Of a stretch of 15,497 nt of DNA, positions 1-6,365 are shown in pieces. The stretch's first letter is position 1; every line of letters starts with the position of its first letter. The notes beneath the pieces were generated by a model. It saw nothing but the letters and a program-made list of their open reading frames with translations. It was not told where the DNA came from and ran no database searches. The stretch comes from JAEUIZ01 sp046155605. Lineage in GTDB: Bacteria > Planctomycetota > Phycisphaerae > Phycisphaerales > UBA1924. Made by a program: the position numbers and the translations under genes. Location: NCBI GenBank assembly GCA_046155605.1, contig JBJXFQ010000084.1, forward strand, positions 1-15,497. Direction: 5' to 3'.

Positions 1-2
1 CC

Positions 3-116
3 TGCCGGACCTGCGAGACCCTCTGGAACCGCATCCAATCGGTCATCGACACCGTCACCGCCTCCGACGCCCAGCACTGCTTCTCGCATTGTGGCTACAC
101 GCTACGAAAGAACTGA
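3..116 (+). CDS. IS630-type transposase, C-terminal end (partial at window edge)
   Basis: Third-frame reading from base 3 gives 37 residues (CRTCETLWNRIQSVIDTVTA... ending HCGYTLRKN) and then a TGA. This pattern (LWN, then a D-x-(V/F)-T helix, then HCGY) is the usual C-terminal tail of IS630-superfamily DDE transposases, just after the catalytic Glu region. The 5' part lies outside the window, so it cannot be said whether the element is intact. The same tail recurs in the remnant at 13916-14173, with the same spacing between the stop and a CTAG. Identification comes from motif recognition and from the internal match between the two copies. Confidence 0.72.
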   Translation, partial: CRTCETLWNRIQSVIDTVTASDAQHCFSHCGYTLRKN

Positions 117-127
117 GGTTGCTCTAG
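114..127 (+). mobile_element. Probable right end of the IS630-type element, ending at CTAG
   Basis: The transposase stop is followed by TGAGGTTGCTCTAG. The remnant near 14.17 kb ends TGAAACCGCTCTAG with identical spacing. IS630-family elements insert at TA, often within CTAG, and duplicate the TA, so CTAG probably marks the element boundary. The TAG in this CTAG, read on the minus strand, is also the stop codon of the neighbouring lipoprotein gene (124-759), so the insertion seems to lie exactly at that gene's end. The left end is outside the window, so the inverted repeat cannot be checked. Confidence 0.5.
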
Positions 128-759
128 TTCGGCACGCTCACGCCCTTGGGCGTCTCATGCTTGTAGAACAGTTCCGCCAGCCGCTGTCCCACCAGCACCG
201 CCAACTCTTCCTCGGCCTTCAGCCGCGCCCCGGCCCCTCTCGGCGGTGCCGCCGCGCTCGCCTTCGGACGGATCACCAGCGATTGCCCGCGCGGATCCTC
301 CGGCCACGATCGCTTGTCGTTGGTAGCATCGACCACCTTCACGCGCAAGGACGCCACCGGCGACAAACTCTCCCCGTCTTGCGTCAGCGCAAACTGATCC
401 ACCGTCGCATAGATCACCACGTCAGCACCCACCGCTCGGCCGAGTTCCGTGATCGAGAGCGGCGACCCGGCTCGATCTTTCGCCGTCGCCGTCTGCCGTG
501 TTGACATCGCGTCAACCATGTCCGTCAACGCGCGTTGTTTCAGCAGCACCTGCTGTGTCTGCCGGCCGATCGCGTCACGAAGCGCGATCCGCGGCAGCAC
601 GTTCGACCGATCATCGATGAAAACCGTCGCTTTCGACTTCGGCGGGATCGTGTACGCCGCGGGCGTCTTCTCCGGGCCATGGATGAAGTAGTACGCCGGA
701 GCGACAATGTTACATCCAGCGAGCAGCAGAACGGACAGGCACAGCAGTCTGGCGAGCAT
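124..759 (-). CDS. Lipoprotein of unknown function, last gene of a three-gene operon
   Basis: A 211-residue protein. The start at 759 is chosen because it is followed at once by a lipoprotein signal peptide (MLARLLCLSVLLLAGC, lipid-accepting Cys16) and preceded by GGAG about 7 bases upstream; a longer in-frame extension to 846 adds non-signal residues. The mature part is soluble, with a stretch (ATVFIDDRSNVLPR, about 45-58) and a later segment (LGRAVGADVVIYATVDQF) resembling the alternating beta/alpha layout of small periplasmic lipoproteins that build nucleotide-independent Rossmann-like folds. No family is recognised with certainty. The gene follows another lipoprotein gene (856-1524) after a 96-base gap, and the two may be distant paralogues because both carry a '(D/V)-(V/R)-(V/L)-I-Y-(A/V)-x-(V/I)' strand. 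The stop codon is shared with the IS630 CTAG end. Confidence 0.82.
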   Translation of the reverse strand: MLARLLCLSVLLLAGCNIVAPAYYFIHGPEKTPAAYTIPPKSKATVFIDDRSNVLPRIALRDAIGRQTQQVLLKQRALTDMVDAMSTRQTATAKDRAGSPLSITELGRAVGADVVIYATVDQFALTQDGESLSPVASLRVKVVDATNDKRSWPEDPRGQSLVIRPKASAAAPPRGAGARLKAEEELAVLVGQRLAELFYKHETPKGVSVPN

Positions 760-855
760 CGGTAACTCCGCGAGGTCCGATCGTTTCCACGACCGGATCA
801 GGCAAACTGGCGTCGCGCCCGTGCCACCAACTGGAACGACGAGCAACTCAGGCCG

Positions 856-1524
856 CTAGTAATCCGGGTAGTACGGCTCCTGGTGGTCATAAAACAGCCA
901 CGTCGCGCGATCGATGAAGCGAGTGCTCAGGATCGTCGCCACCGCGCGTTGCGGGTAGTCGTTGGGGCCGTACCCCTGCTTGTCGGGAAACTTGACCTGC
1001 AAGGCCTTGTCAAACGCCGCCTCATCCGACGCCTCCGCCTCATAGACCGATACCGTGCCCGTGGCCTCGCCATCCCAGAGGTACTGATTCCCCGGCTCAC
1101 GCAGCCGATACTCGGTGATCTCCACATAGATCAGCCGATCGCACTGCAGCGCCTTCAAAAGTTCGCCGTGCGTCTTCGCCGCCCAGCCCGGGTTGTCATA
1201 CTGGAACCTAAGCACCCTTTCGGCCGGCACAAAGCCGCTCGCAGCGATCAACTTCTGCGACTGCACCAGCCGCTCCGTCATCTTCGTCGTCGTCCAGATC
1301 ACAAGGTCCGGATTCTCGCCCATCAGGCTCCGATCGGCGCTCACGATGACCGCCCATGATTTGCCCGCCAGCCCCGTGTACGTCGCCTTCACCAGATGCG
1401 TGCTGCTGCGCCGGTAACTCTCCACCATCGCCCCGCCAAACCCGAGAATGTTGCACCCGCTCGCCGCCAACCCCGCCATAGCGCAGATTCCCCCGGCAAT
1501 CGCGGTTCGTCGGCGTTGGCTCAT
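856..1524 (-). CDS. Lipoprotein of unknown function, middle gene of the operon
   Basis: A 222-residue protein with an N-terminus of SQRRR followed by a hydrophobic stretch and a lipobox ending ASGC (Cys24). The run of arginines leaves Tat export possible. AGGAG sits about 7 bases before the ATG, overlapping the stop codon of the upstream DUF2752 gene, which strongly supports this start and translational coupling. The mature protein is soluble; a segment CDRLIYVEITEYRL near residues 130-143 resembles the core strand of the downstream lipoprotein (DVVIYATVDQF). The C-terminus is rich in aromatic residues (WLFYDHQEPYYPDY). I recognise the type only as a planctomycete conserved lipoprotein; a role at the outer membrane or in envelope assembly is inference. 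Confidence 0.85.
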   Translation of the reverse strand: MSQRRRTAIAGGICAMAGLAASGCNILGFGGAMVESYRRSSTHLVKATYTGLAGKSWAVIVSADRSLMGENPDLVIWTTTKMTERLVQSQKLIAASGFVPAERVLRFQYDNPGWAAKTHGELLKALQCDRLIYVEITEYRLREPGNQYLWDGEATGTVSVYEAEASDEAAFDKALQVKFPDKQGYGPNDYPQRAVATILSTRFIDRATWLFYDHQEPYYPDY

Positions 1525-1533
1525 GCAAGGCTC

Positions 1534-2043
1534 CTAGCGGGTGCTGTTCGGACTCGGGGCCGGCACGGTTCCGAGCATCGCGCCCGACCCCGCTGGCCAG
1601 GTCAGCCACTTGTAGCCCCACGCCGCCAGCGCCAGGGCCAGAAGCAGCCATAACACTCTAGGTCGCACCAGCACCCCGAAGACGCGCCACACCCCCGAAC
1701 CGGTCGCCGCCACATACAGGCTCACCCAGAATGCCCCCGCAACCCCCAGCGCCAGCAGCAGCCCGAACGGCTGTGCCGCAAACGCTCGAACAAGGTGCCC
1801 GTCGGCCGCGTGCGCAAATGCCGTCGTCATCCCGCACGTCGGGCACGGATGCCCAAACAAGATCGGCCAGGCACACGAGAAAAGCCCCAACTGCGTGTGC
1901 GTGCCATGGCCCGCGGGGCTCGGGCTCAGCCACGCCGAGAGTCCAAGCAACACGCCCGACCCCACGAAAACGACCAACGACACAAGCCGCGGCGCGAGCG
2001 TCGGGGCTGAACGTGTCGGCACTACGGCAACGGCTCGGGACAT
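1534..2043 (-). CDS. DUF2752 family membrane protein
   Basis: A 169-residue integral membrane protein. The DUF2752 signature CPTCGMTTA (residues 67-75) is clear, preceded by FSCAWPILFG and followed by a helix with the family's QPF (family NPL/NPF) turn near 91. About four hydrophobic segments are visible (roughly 20-40, 55-65, 95-114, 129-146). The biochemical role of DUF2752 is unknown; the paired cysteines suggest redox or metal binding, which is inference. The start at 2043 is an ATG without a convincing Shine-Dalgarno; a TTG at 2100 would add 19 polar residues and is less likely. Its stop lies 9 bases from the next gene's ATG, so it heads a minus-strand operon with the two lipoproteins. 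Confidence 0.85.
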   Translation of the reverse strand: MSRAVAVVPTRSAPTLAPRLVSLVVFVGSGVLLGLSAWLSPSPAGHGTHTQLGLFSCAWPILFGHPCPTCGMTTAFAHAADGHLVRAFAAQPFGLLLALGVAGAFWVSLYVAATGSGVWRVFGVLVRPRVLWLLLALALAAWGYKWLTWPAGSGAMLGTVPAPSPNSTR

Positions 2044-2108
2044 CGACGGATCGTAGAACCCTGCGCCGCAGCGCCGGCCTCGTTGGCGCGAGGCGACCAA
2101 CGGAGAAC

Positions 2109-2144
2109 AAAAAACGAGGGGACCCCACCAGGGATTCCCCTCGT
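2109..2144 (-). terminator. Rho-independent terminator
   Basis: On the minus strand a 9-bp stem (ACGAGGGGA paired with TCCCCTCGT, with extra GGG/CCC pairs inside) is followed by a run of six T. It lies 21 bases beyond the stop of the small gene at 2166-2426 and ahead of the DUF2752 operon, so it should end the former transcript and insulate the latter. It is the only textbook stem plus T-tract seen in this window. Confidence 0.85.
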
Positions 2145-2165
2145 CAGACGAGATCGGATCACGGC

Positions 2166-2426
2166 TTACAGCGTGGATTCACGCCACAGAATCGCCGGCG
2201 TGTCGCCCGGACGGTCGAACCGGTCACCGCGCGGGCCTGCCGCCGCGACCAGCCGATCCAAGTACCGCTCCAGTGACGACTCCCCGAATCTGTTCAGAAA
2301 GTCCGCGGTCGCGCCGCGATTGATTGTGATGATGCGATCGACGACCTGCTCCCGGGTCAATCGCTGGTTGTTCGAGCCGCACTCCGGCTGCTCGGGTGTG
2401 CGCTGGTTGGCGCTGGACCCGTGCAT
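2166..2426 (-). CDS. Small conserved protein of unknown function
   Basis: An 86-residue protein. The ATG at 2426 has an excellent AGGAG about 7 bases upstream, and a strong terminator lies just beyond the stop, so this is a well-defined single-gene transcript. The N-terminal 20 residues are polar and probably disordered. The core (LTREQVVDRIITINRGAT followed by FLNRFGESSLERYLDRL) predicts two or three amphipathic helices in a compact small domain. No signal peptide or metal site is seen. I recall similar short helical proteins in planctomycete genomes but cannot name a family. A binding or regulatory role is possible but not shown. Confidence 0.78.
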   Translation of the reverse strand: MHGSSANQRTPEQPECGSNNQRLTREQVVDRIITINRGATADFLNRFGESSLERYLDRLVAAAGPRGDRFDRPGDTPAILWRESTL

Positions 2427-2537
2427 TCACTTCTCCTGCTACCGCAATGGCGGCGAGAAGCAGTATCGACGCCGCGCAGCGATCGGCTGGAGCATGTAAC
2501 TGCTCACGGACGTGATCCGCGCCACAAGCCGCCTCTC

Positions 2538-2567
2538 AACGCTTTGCCACAGGCAACGCATAGCGTT
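2538..2567 (+). promoter_or_regulatory. Two-tier inverted repeat just before a start codon
   Basis: AACGCT-TTGCC-ACA-GGCAA-CGCAT-AGCGTT forms an inner hairpin (TTGCC/GGCAA, loop ACA) closed by an outer AACGCT/AGCGTT pair with a 5-base bulge. It ends 5 bases before the ATG at 2573, occupying the position where a ribosome-binding site would lie. It could be an operator or an RNA hairpin that limits translation; it could also be chance. Confidence 0.35.
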
Positions 2568-2572
2568 CACCC

Positions 2573-3217
2573 ATGAGCCTCTGGCTGCTCGACAACGACG
2601 CCATCCGCGACGCCCATAACGACGTGGTGATCGCTCGCACCGACTGGACCAATCCGCTCGATCACGGCGGCTGGGCTTCCTCTGCCATGCCCGGCATCAC
2701 CGTCGGCTGGAGCGGCTGGTTCAACTCCGACCCCGAAGACGACGACGCCACCCGCGCGATACGGGCACAACTCCGCTCGTGGACCGCTGGCACCGACGAC
2801 TTTCGCCGTGTCTGCGACCGTCTCGAGGCTCCGTTGCGCGCGGCCGGCAGCATCGTCTGCCTCCGCCCTCGAGTCGGGCATGTCCTCTCCGACGTGCCGA
2901 CCTGTGTCAAGTTTTTCAAGGAACGCGCCGGCAGGCCCTGGCGGCTCCTGCTCGACCCCTCCGGGTTGCTCACGCGCGAAATGGCCGGCGATGCCGAGGA
3001 TCACCTGCGCCGAATCATCGACGCGCTCGGCGGGCTTGCCTGGGCCTTGCTGCTCACCAACGTCATCGACGACGGCACCGCCGAACGACCTCAATCGCCA
3101 GTCCATCGCGGCATCATCAGCGTCGCGCATCTTCGAGAAGCCGCGGATCGATTTGCAGGCCCTCGCGTGTTGCTACGCGACGACCTCGACGCCCAGCGCG
3201 CGGCAATCGGGGTTTGA
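2573..3217 (+). CDS. Conserved protein of unknown function, possibly TIM-barrel-like
   Basis: A 214-residue cytoplasmic protein with no signal peptide or membrane segment. The run from about residue 80 to 165 alternates short hydrophobic strands with helices: IVCLRPRVGH, then a helix, then PWRLLLDPSGLL, then a helix, then LAWALLLTNV. The strand RLLLDPSGLL resembles the 'GVLLDPGHLL' strand of sugar-phosphate isomerase/epimerase TIM barrels, and the total length fits a small or partial barrel. This is a structural impression only; the family's metal ligands are not clearly conserved. The start follows an inverted repeat rather than a Shine-Dalgarno. The gene is divergent from the small gene at 2166-2426 and convergent with rplS (31-base gap). 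Confidence 0.8.
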   Translation: MSLWLLDNDAIRDAHNDVVIARTDWTNPLDHGGWASSAMPGITVGWSGWFNSDPEDDDATRAIRAQLRSWTAGTDDFRRVCDRLEAPLRAAGSIVCLRPRVGHVLSDVPTCVKFFKERAGRPWRLLLDPSGLLTREMAGDAEDHLRRIIDALGGLAWALLLTNVIDDGTAERPQSPVHRGIISVAHLREAADRFAGPRVLLRDDLDAQRAAIGV

Positions 3218-3248
3218 GCACGGATTCCGCAATCCCGCGCCGACGCGA

Positions 3249-3641
3249 TCAAGCACCGCCGAGCGTCGGCTGATCCTTCACATGCTTCATGCCGCGGCGA
3301 CGATCACGCAGACGACGGCTCTTGCCCGCCCGATCGCGCAGGTAATACAACTTCGCACGCCTTGCATCGGCCCGGCGAAGCACCTCATACTTCGCCACCA
3401 TCGGCGAGTTGATCGGGAACTTGCGCTCGATCCCGATCTCGTCCACCAGCCGGCGAACCGTGATCATCTCGTTGACGCCGCGGCCCTTCCGCGCGATCAG
3501 CACACCCTGGAACACCTGGATGCGCTCCTTGTCTCCCTCGACAATCCGCACATGGACATTGATGGTGTCGCCGATGTCCATCCGCGGGAGGTCGGTCTTG
3601 AGCATGGACTGCGTGAGTGATTCGATCAGTTGCTGCGACAT
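3249..3641 (-). CDS. rplS: 50S ribosomal protein L19
   Basis: A 130-residue protein spanning the full L19 family length. It shows the family core: IGDTINVHVRIVEGDKERIQ (about 23-42), FQGVLIARKG, IGIERKFPINSP (69-80), then a basic tail with RRADARRAKLYYLRDR (about 89-104). L19 sits at the 30S-50S interface of the ribosome. The start at 3641 gives the normal N-terminus (LIESLTQSML); the open frame continues upstream but only through repeat remnant. The Shine-Dalgarno is weak. rplS commonly follows rpsP-rimM-trmD in bacteria; here the upstream neighbour is a repeat remnant and then an opposite-strand gene, so it seems to be a lone transcript. Confidence 0.97.
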   Translation of the reverse strand: MSQQLIESLTQSMLKTDLPRMDIGDTINVHVRIVEGDKERIQVFQGVLIARKGRGVNEMITVRRLVDEIGIERKFPINSPMVAKYEVLRRADARRAKLYYLRDRAGKSRRLRDRRRGMKHVKDQPTLGGA

Positions 3642-3693
3642 GGCGTGGTTCCAGGTTTCGGGCCAAGAGTCTAGCCGCCGCGCCCACCGGCTT

Positions 3694-3950
3694 CTAGCCG
3701 CCACCGTCGCCGTCTTGACTTCCGACCACGGCCCCTTTTCGCCGCGCCCCCCCCCAACGTGTTGACCCGGCGGGCCATGGAGACGGCGGCCCCCCCGGCA
3801 CACAGAAAGTTGGGGCCGACTTCGCCCGCCTTGAACTCGGCGCGGAAACTCGGCTTGGTGGTCATGGTCAGAAACGTGAGCGCGGCGGGGTCGGTCGGTG
3901 CGGGCGTGTCGGCATCGACGAGCTTCACCCACACCTCGGCCCCGAGCACG
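3694..3950 (-). repeat. Dispersed repeat copy 1: 3' end of a decayed gene (RWVNTRG...TATVAA type)
   Basis: Read on the minus strand this encodes VLGAEVWVKLVDADTPAP..., then LTMTTKPSFRAEFKAG, then a frameshifted version of the MARxVNT... and EKGPWSEVKTATVAA tail. Compared with copy 2 it carries a C9 run (3747-3755), an extra insertion near 3791-3815 that disrupts the KTAVYM stretch, and a one-base loss at the stop, so it cannot make the normal C-terminus. Similarity to copy 2 runs to about 3950 and then stops. It lies between rplS and the DUF4344 gene and probably once ended a larger gene. The rest of the 447-base stretch without a gene (3951-4088) holds only the upstream region of the next gene. 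Confidence 0.8.
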
Positions 3951-4088
3951 CCCGCGGCCTGTCGCTCGGAGGCGAGATACACCGCGACACGCGGGCTCCT
4001 CGGGAACCGGTGCCCCGCAGCGACCGAATAATGTAAGATATTCAGCGCACGCCAGGCTGCGACGCTCGCACGCCTGAAAGGACCACGC

Positions 4089-5273
4089 ATGGCTTCCAGT
4101 CCCACGCGTTTGTCGTTTACCTGTCTGGCCGTTTCGCTCTCGCTCGCGTGCGGACTTGGTTGGCCAAAGTTCACATCGGCCCAGGAGGCCGCCCCCACAG
4201 CCGCGCCGGTTGTCGCCCCACCCGCGCCAGCCGCTCCGGCACAGCCGCCCCCGCCGCCCGTGCTGCCGGCGTGCGTGATGGACCTTCGCCTGCCTGGCGT
4301 CATGAGCGACATTCTGTCGAACGTGCTGCTTCGGGTCGAGAAGAAGCCCGATTCCGATGTGAAAGCATTCCTGGAGGATGCGAAGCCGAGGCACGCCACA
4401 GGCGAGGAACTTCGCAAGGCCGCGGCCGACCACTTCAAGATCGACCAGAAGCGGCTCGAAGAGTTGGTCGAGCGCTGGCGTCATATCAACTGCAAGCACG
4501 CCGCGTTCCCCGGGTACGCCATCCCCGATGCCGCAGTGGCCGCCGTGACCGGCGAGCCGTTGTCACCCGTGCCCGTCTGTGCCTTCGCCGCCGATGTCAC
4601 GTTGCACGTCGTACTCCACGAGCTCGGGCACGCCGTGATCCGCGAGTTCGATCTCATGGTCCTGGGCAACGAAGAGACGATGGCCGATGCGTTCGCCACG
4701 CATATGCTGACCGAATACTTCCCCGAGCGTGCCCACGCCGCGATCACCGCGCGGGTCACATCGCTCATGATCGAAGCGGACGAAGTGCCGCGGGACAAGT
4801 GGACCGTTCGCGGCGAGCACGACAACGACGCCCGCCGCGCGTACCAGATCGCGGCCCTCGCCATCGCGGCAGACAAGCAGAAGTACGCGAGCGTAGCCGA
4901 GATCGTGGGCATGTCGGAACGGGACATCAGCAGGGCCCGCGACTACGGCGCGGACATCCACCGCGCGTGGCGGCGCACGCTCACGCCGCTGATGATGCCC
5001 ACGGGCAAAGGGTCGACCGAAGCCCGCATCCGCGCCGATGATGCCACCCAGGCGTTCGTCGAGGCCGGAGAACCAAGCCTGCTCTCGACGATCGAGTCGG
5101 CCATCAAGCGGATCGACTGGCACTCGCAAGTGACCGTTGATTTCGTCGGTGGCAACGGCGGGGCCGCGTGGAGCCGCAGCGATCGAACGATCAAGGTGAA
5201 CGGCGAGTACCTCCGCCGCTTCATCGGACAGGGAGTCAAGGCCCAAGCCCAAGCAGCGCCCAAGACGCCGTGA
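4089..5273 (+). CDS. Secreted DUF4344-type zinc metallopeptidase
   Basis: A 394-residue protein. A signal peptide (about 1-31, cleavage near TSA-QEA) is followed by a Pro/Ala-rich linker (33-60) and the catalytic domain. HELGH lies at 177-181, followed by FDLMVLGNEETMADAFAT. This matches the putative metallopeptidase family DUF4344, in which HExxH supplies two zinc ligands and the downstream EExxAD stretch (195-200) probably supplies the third. The family is predicted to be extracytoplasmic and its substrates are unknown. AAAGGA precedes the ATG, and an AT-rich patch (AATAATGTAAGATATT, 4027-4042) could be a promoter -10 region. Four cysteines in the mature part (62, 135, 164 and in the C-terminal half none seen) give little disulfide potential. 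The gene stands alone, bracketed by repeat copies 1 and 2. Confidence 0.9.
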   Translation: MASSPTRLSFTCLAVSLSLACGLGWPKFTSAQEAAPTAAPVVAPPAPAAPAQPPPPPVLPACVMDLRLPGVMSDILSNVLLRVEKKPDSDVKAFLEDAKPRHATGEELRKAAADHFKIDQKRLEELVERWRHINCKHAAFPGYAIPDAAVAAVTGEPLSPVPVCAFAADVTLHVVLHELGHAVIREFDLMVLGNEETMADAFATHMLTEYFPERAHAAITARVTSLMIEADEVPRDKWTVRGEHDNDARRAYQIAALAIAADKQKYASVAEIVGMSERDISRARDYGADIHRAWRRTLTPLMMPTGKGSTEARIRADDATQAFVEAGEPSLLSTIESAIKRIDWHSQVTVDFVGGNGGAAWSRSDRTIKVNGEYLRRFIGQGVKAQAQAAPKTP

Positions 5274-5299
5274 GGGCGAGCCGCGCACATCTCACGCGC

Positions 5300-5523
5300 C
5301 TACGCCGCCACCGTCGCCGTCGTGATCTCCGACCACGGCCCCTTCTCGCCCCTCGTGTTGACCCAGCGGGTCATGTAGACCGCCGTCTTGCCGCCGTCGC
5401 CCGCCTTGAACTCGGCGCGGAAACTCGGCTTGGTGGTCATGGTCAGCAACGAGAGGGCGTTCGGGTCTGTCGGCGCGGGCTGGTCCGCATCGGCGAGTTT
5501 CACCCACACCTCGGCCCCGAGCA
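5300..5523 (-). repeat. Dispersed repeat copy 2 (best preserved reading frame)
   Basis: The minus strand reads without interruption LGAEVWVKLADADQPAPTDP..., LTMTTKPSFRAEFKAGDGG, KTAVYMTRWVNTRGEKGPWS and then EITTATVAA with a TAG stop at 5300-5302. The pattern resembles a fibronectin-III-like C-terminal domain found in planctomycete proteins of unknown function. There is no room for the gene's N-terminal part because the VOC lipoprotein starts at 5570 on the opposite strand, so this is a 5'-truncated remnant although its frame is intact. It starts 27 bases after the DUF4344 stop and fills nearly the whole gap. Confidence 0.82.
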
Positions 5524-5569
5524 AGCGGCGTTTGCCGCCGAGCCGCGCGGGCGAATACGATGCGCACGC

Positions 5570-6076
5570 ATGTTCAGGAACTGTCTCAGAACAATCGCCG
5601 TCGGCCTGCCCGCGCTCCTCGTTGTGTCGGGCTGCACCACCCAGCGCGGCGTGGACAGGGAGGCCGCTGTGAGAACACCCGCCGTGACCCCACTGTTGAT
5701 GTTTCAGGATGGGCGGGCCGAGGAGGCGTTTGGCTTCTATGCCTCGGTGTTTCCCGGCTCCCGCGTTGTTTCGATGAAGAAGTTTGGTCCCGGACGGCCG
5801 TGCCCGGAAGGGACGGTCGAACTGGGCGTGATGGAGATCGCCGGGCAACGCATCATGTGCACCGAGAGCCCGCGTGTTCACGCCTTTGACTTCACGCCGT
5901 CAATCTCGTTTCATGTCGAGTGCGGCTCGGTGGAGGAGCTTGATCGGGCCTATGCCGCGCTCGGCACGGGCGGGGAACCCCTCATGCCGCCCGACAACTA
6001 CGGCTTCTCAGCACGCTTTGCATGGGTGAAGGACCGCTTCAAGGTGTCATGGCAACTGAATTACGCAGGAAAGTAG
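5570..6076 (+). CDS. VOC-superfamily (PhnB/3-dmu-9_3-mt-like) lipoprotein
   Basis: A 168-residue protein. The start at 5570 is chosen because it begins a lipoprotein signal (MFRNCLRTIAV... VVSGC, lipid Cys22); no clear Shine-Dalgarno is present. Residues about 38-165 form one VOC (glyoxalase/bleomycin-resistance) module of the PhnB type: PLLMFQDGRAEEAFGFYASVF, GSRVVSM, VELGVMEIAGQRIMCTES, SISFHVEC, and a terminal WVKDRFKVSWQLN, close to the family's DRFGVSWQ. PhnB-like proteins are normally cytoplasmic and mostly of unknown activity; a membrane-anchored version is unusual. The name '3-demethylubiquinone methyltransferase' in databases should not be taken literally. It lies alone between repeat copies 2 and 3. 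Confidence 0.88.
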   Translation: MFRNCLRTIAVGLPALLVVSGCTTQRGVDREAAVRTPAVTPLLMFQDGRAEEAFGFYASVFPGSRVVSMKKFGPGRPCPEGTVELGVMEIAGQRIMCTESPRVHAFDFTPSISFHVECGSVEELDRAYAALGTGGEPLMPPDNYGFSARFAWVKDRFKVSWQLNYAGK

Positions 6077-6118
6077 TCTCCGCCAGTAGTGCGCGCGTGC
6101 CGTACGTTGTGTCTCCGG

Positions 6119-6326
6119 TCACGCCGCCACCGTCGCCGTCGTGATCTCCGACCACGGCCCCTTTTCGCCGCGGCTGTTGACCCAGCGGGCCATGGAGACG
6201 GCGGCTTTGCCGCCTTCGCCCGCCTTGAACTCGGCTTCTCGCGGAGGGGCGGAAACTCGGCTTGGTGGTCATGGTCAGGAACGTGAAACTACTTGGATCA
6301 CGGGCGGGGTCGGTCGGCGCGGGTAG
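6119..6326 (-). repeat. Dispersed repeat copy 3 (frameshifted)
   Basis: The minus strand carries the same 3' segment as copies 1, 2 and 4, ending at a TGA in the equivalent position (6119-6121), 43 bases after the VOC gene stop. A 13-base insertion (6236-6248) relative to copies 1 and 2 puts FRAEFKAG out of frame; copy 4 has an insertion of the same length at the same place. A further run near 6285-6300 replaces the AALTF stretch. It lies between convergent genes (VOC and 6366-7472). Confidence 0.8.
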
Positions 6327-6365
6327 GCAGTACGAGTGTCCGCGATGCCGTGCGGCTTCACCACG

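Noticed and set aside
3642..4499. Long upstream extension of the rplS reading frame on the minus strand
   Set aside because: It runs through repeat copy 1 and antisense to the DUF4344 gene; L19 family length and N-terminus fit the start at 3641.
5168..5569. Upstream extension of the VOC gene frame
   Set aside because: It overlaps the DUF4344 gene and repeat copy 2; the lipoprotein signal starts at 5570.
5300..5881. A live gene encoded by copy 2 through to the VOC gene's antisense strand
   Set aside because: The upstream half is antisense to the VOC lipoprotein and shows no family match; only the 3' part resembles the repeat domain.
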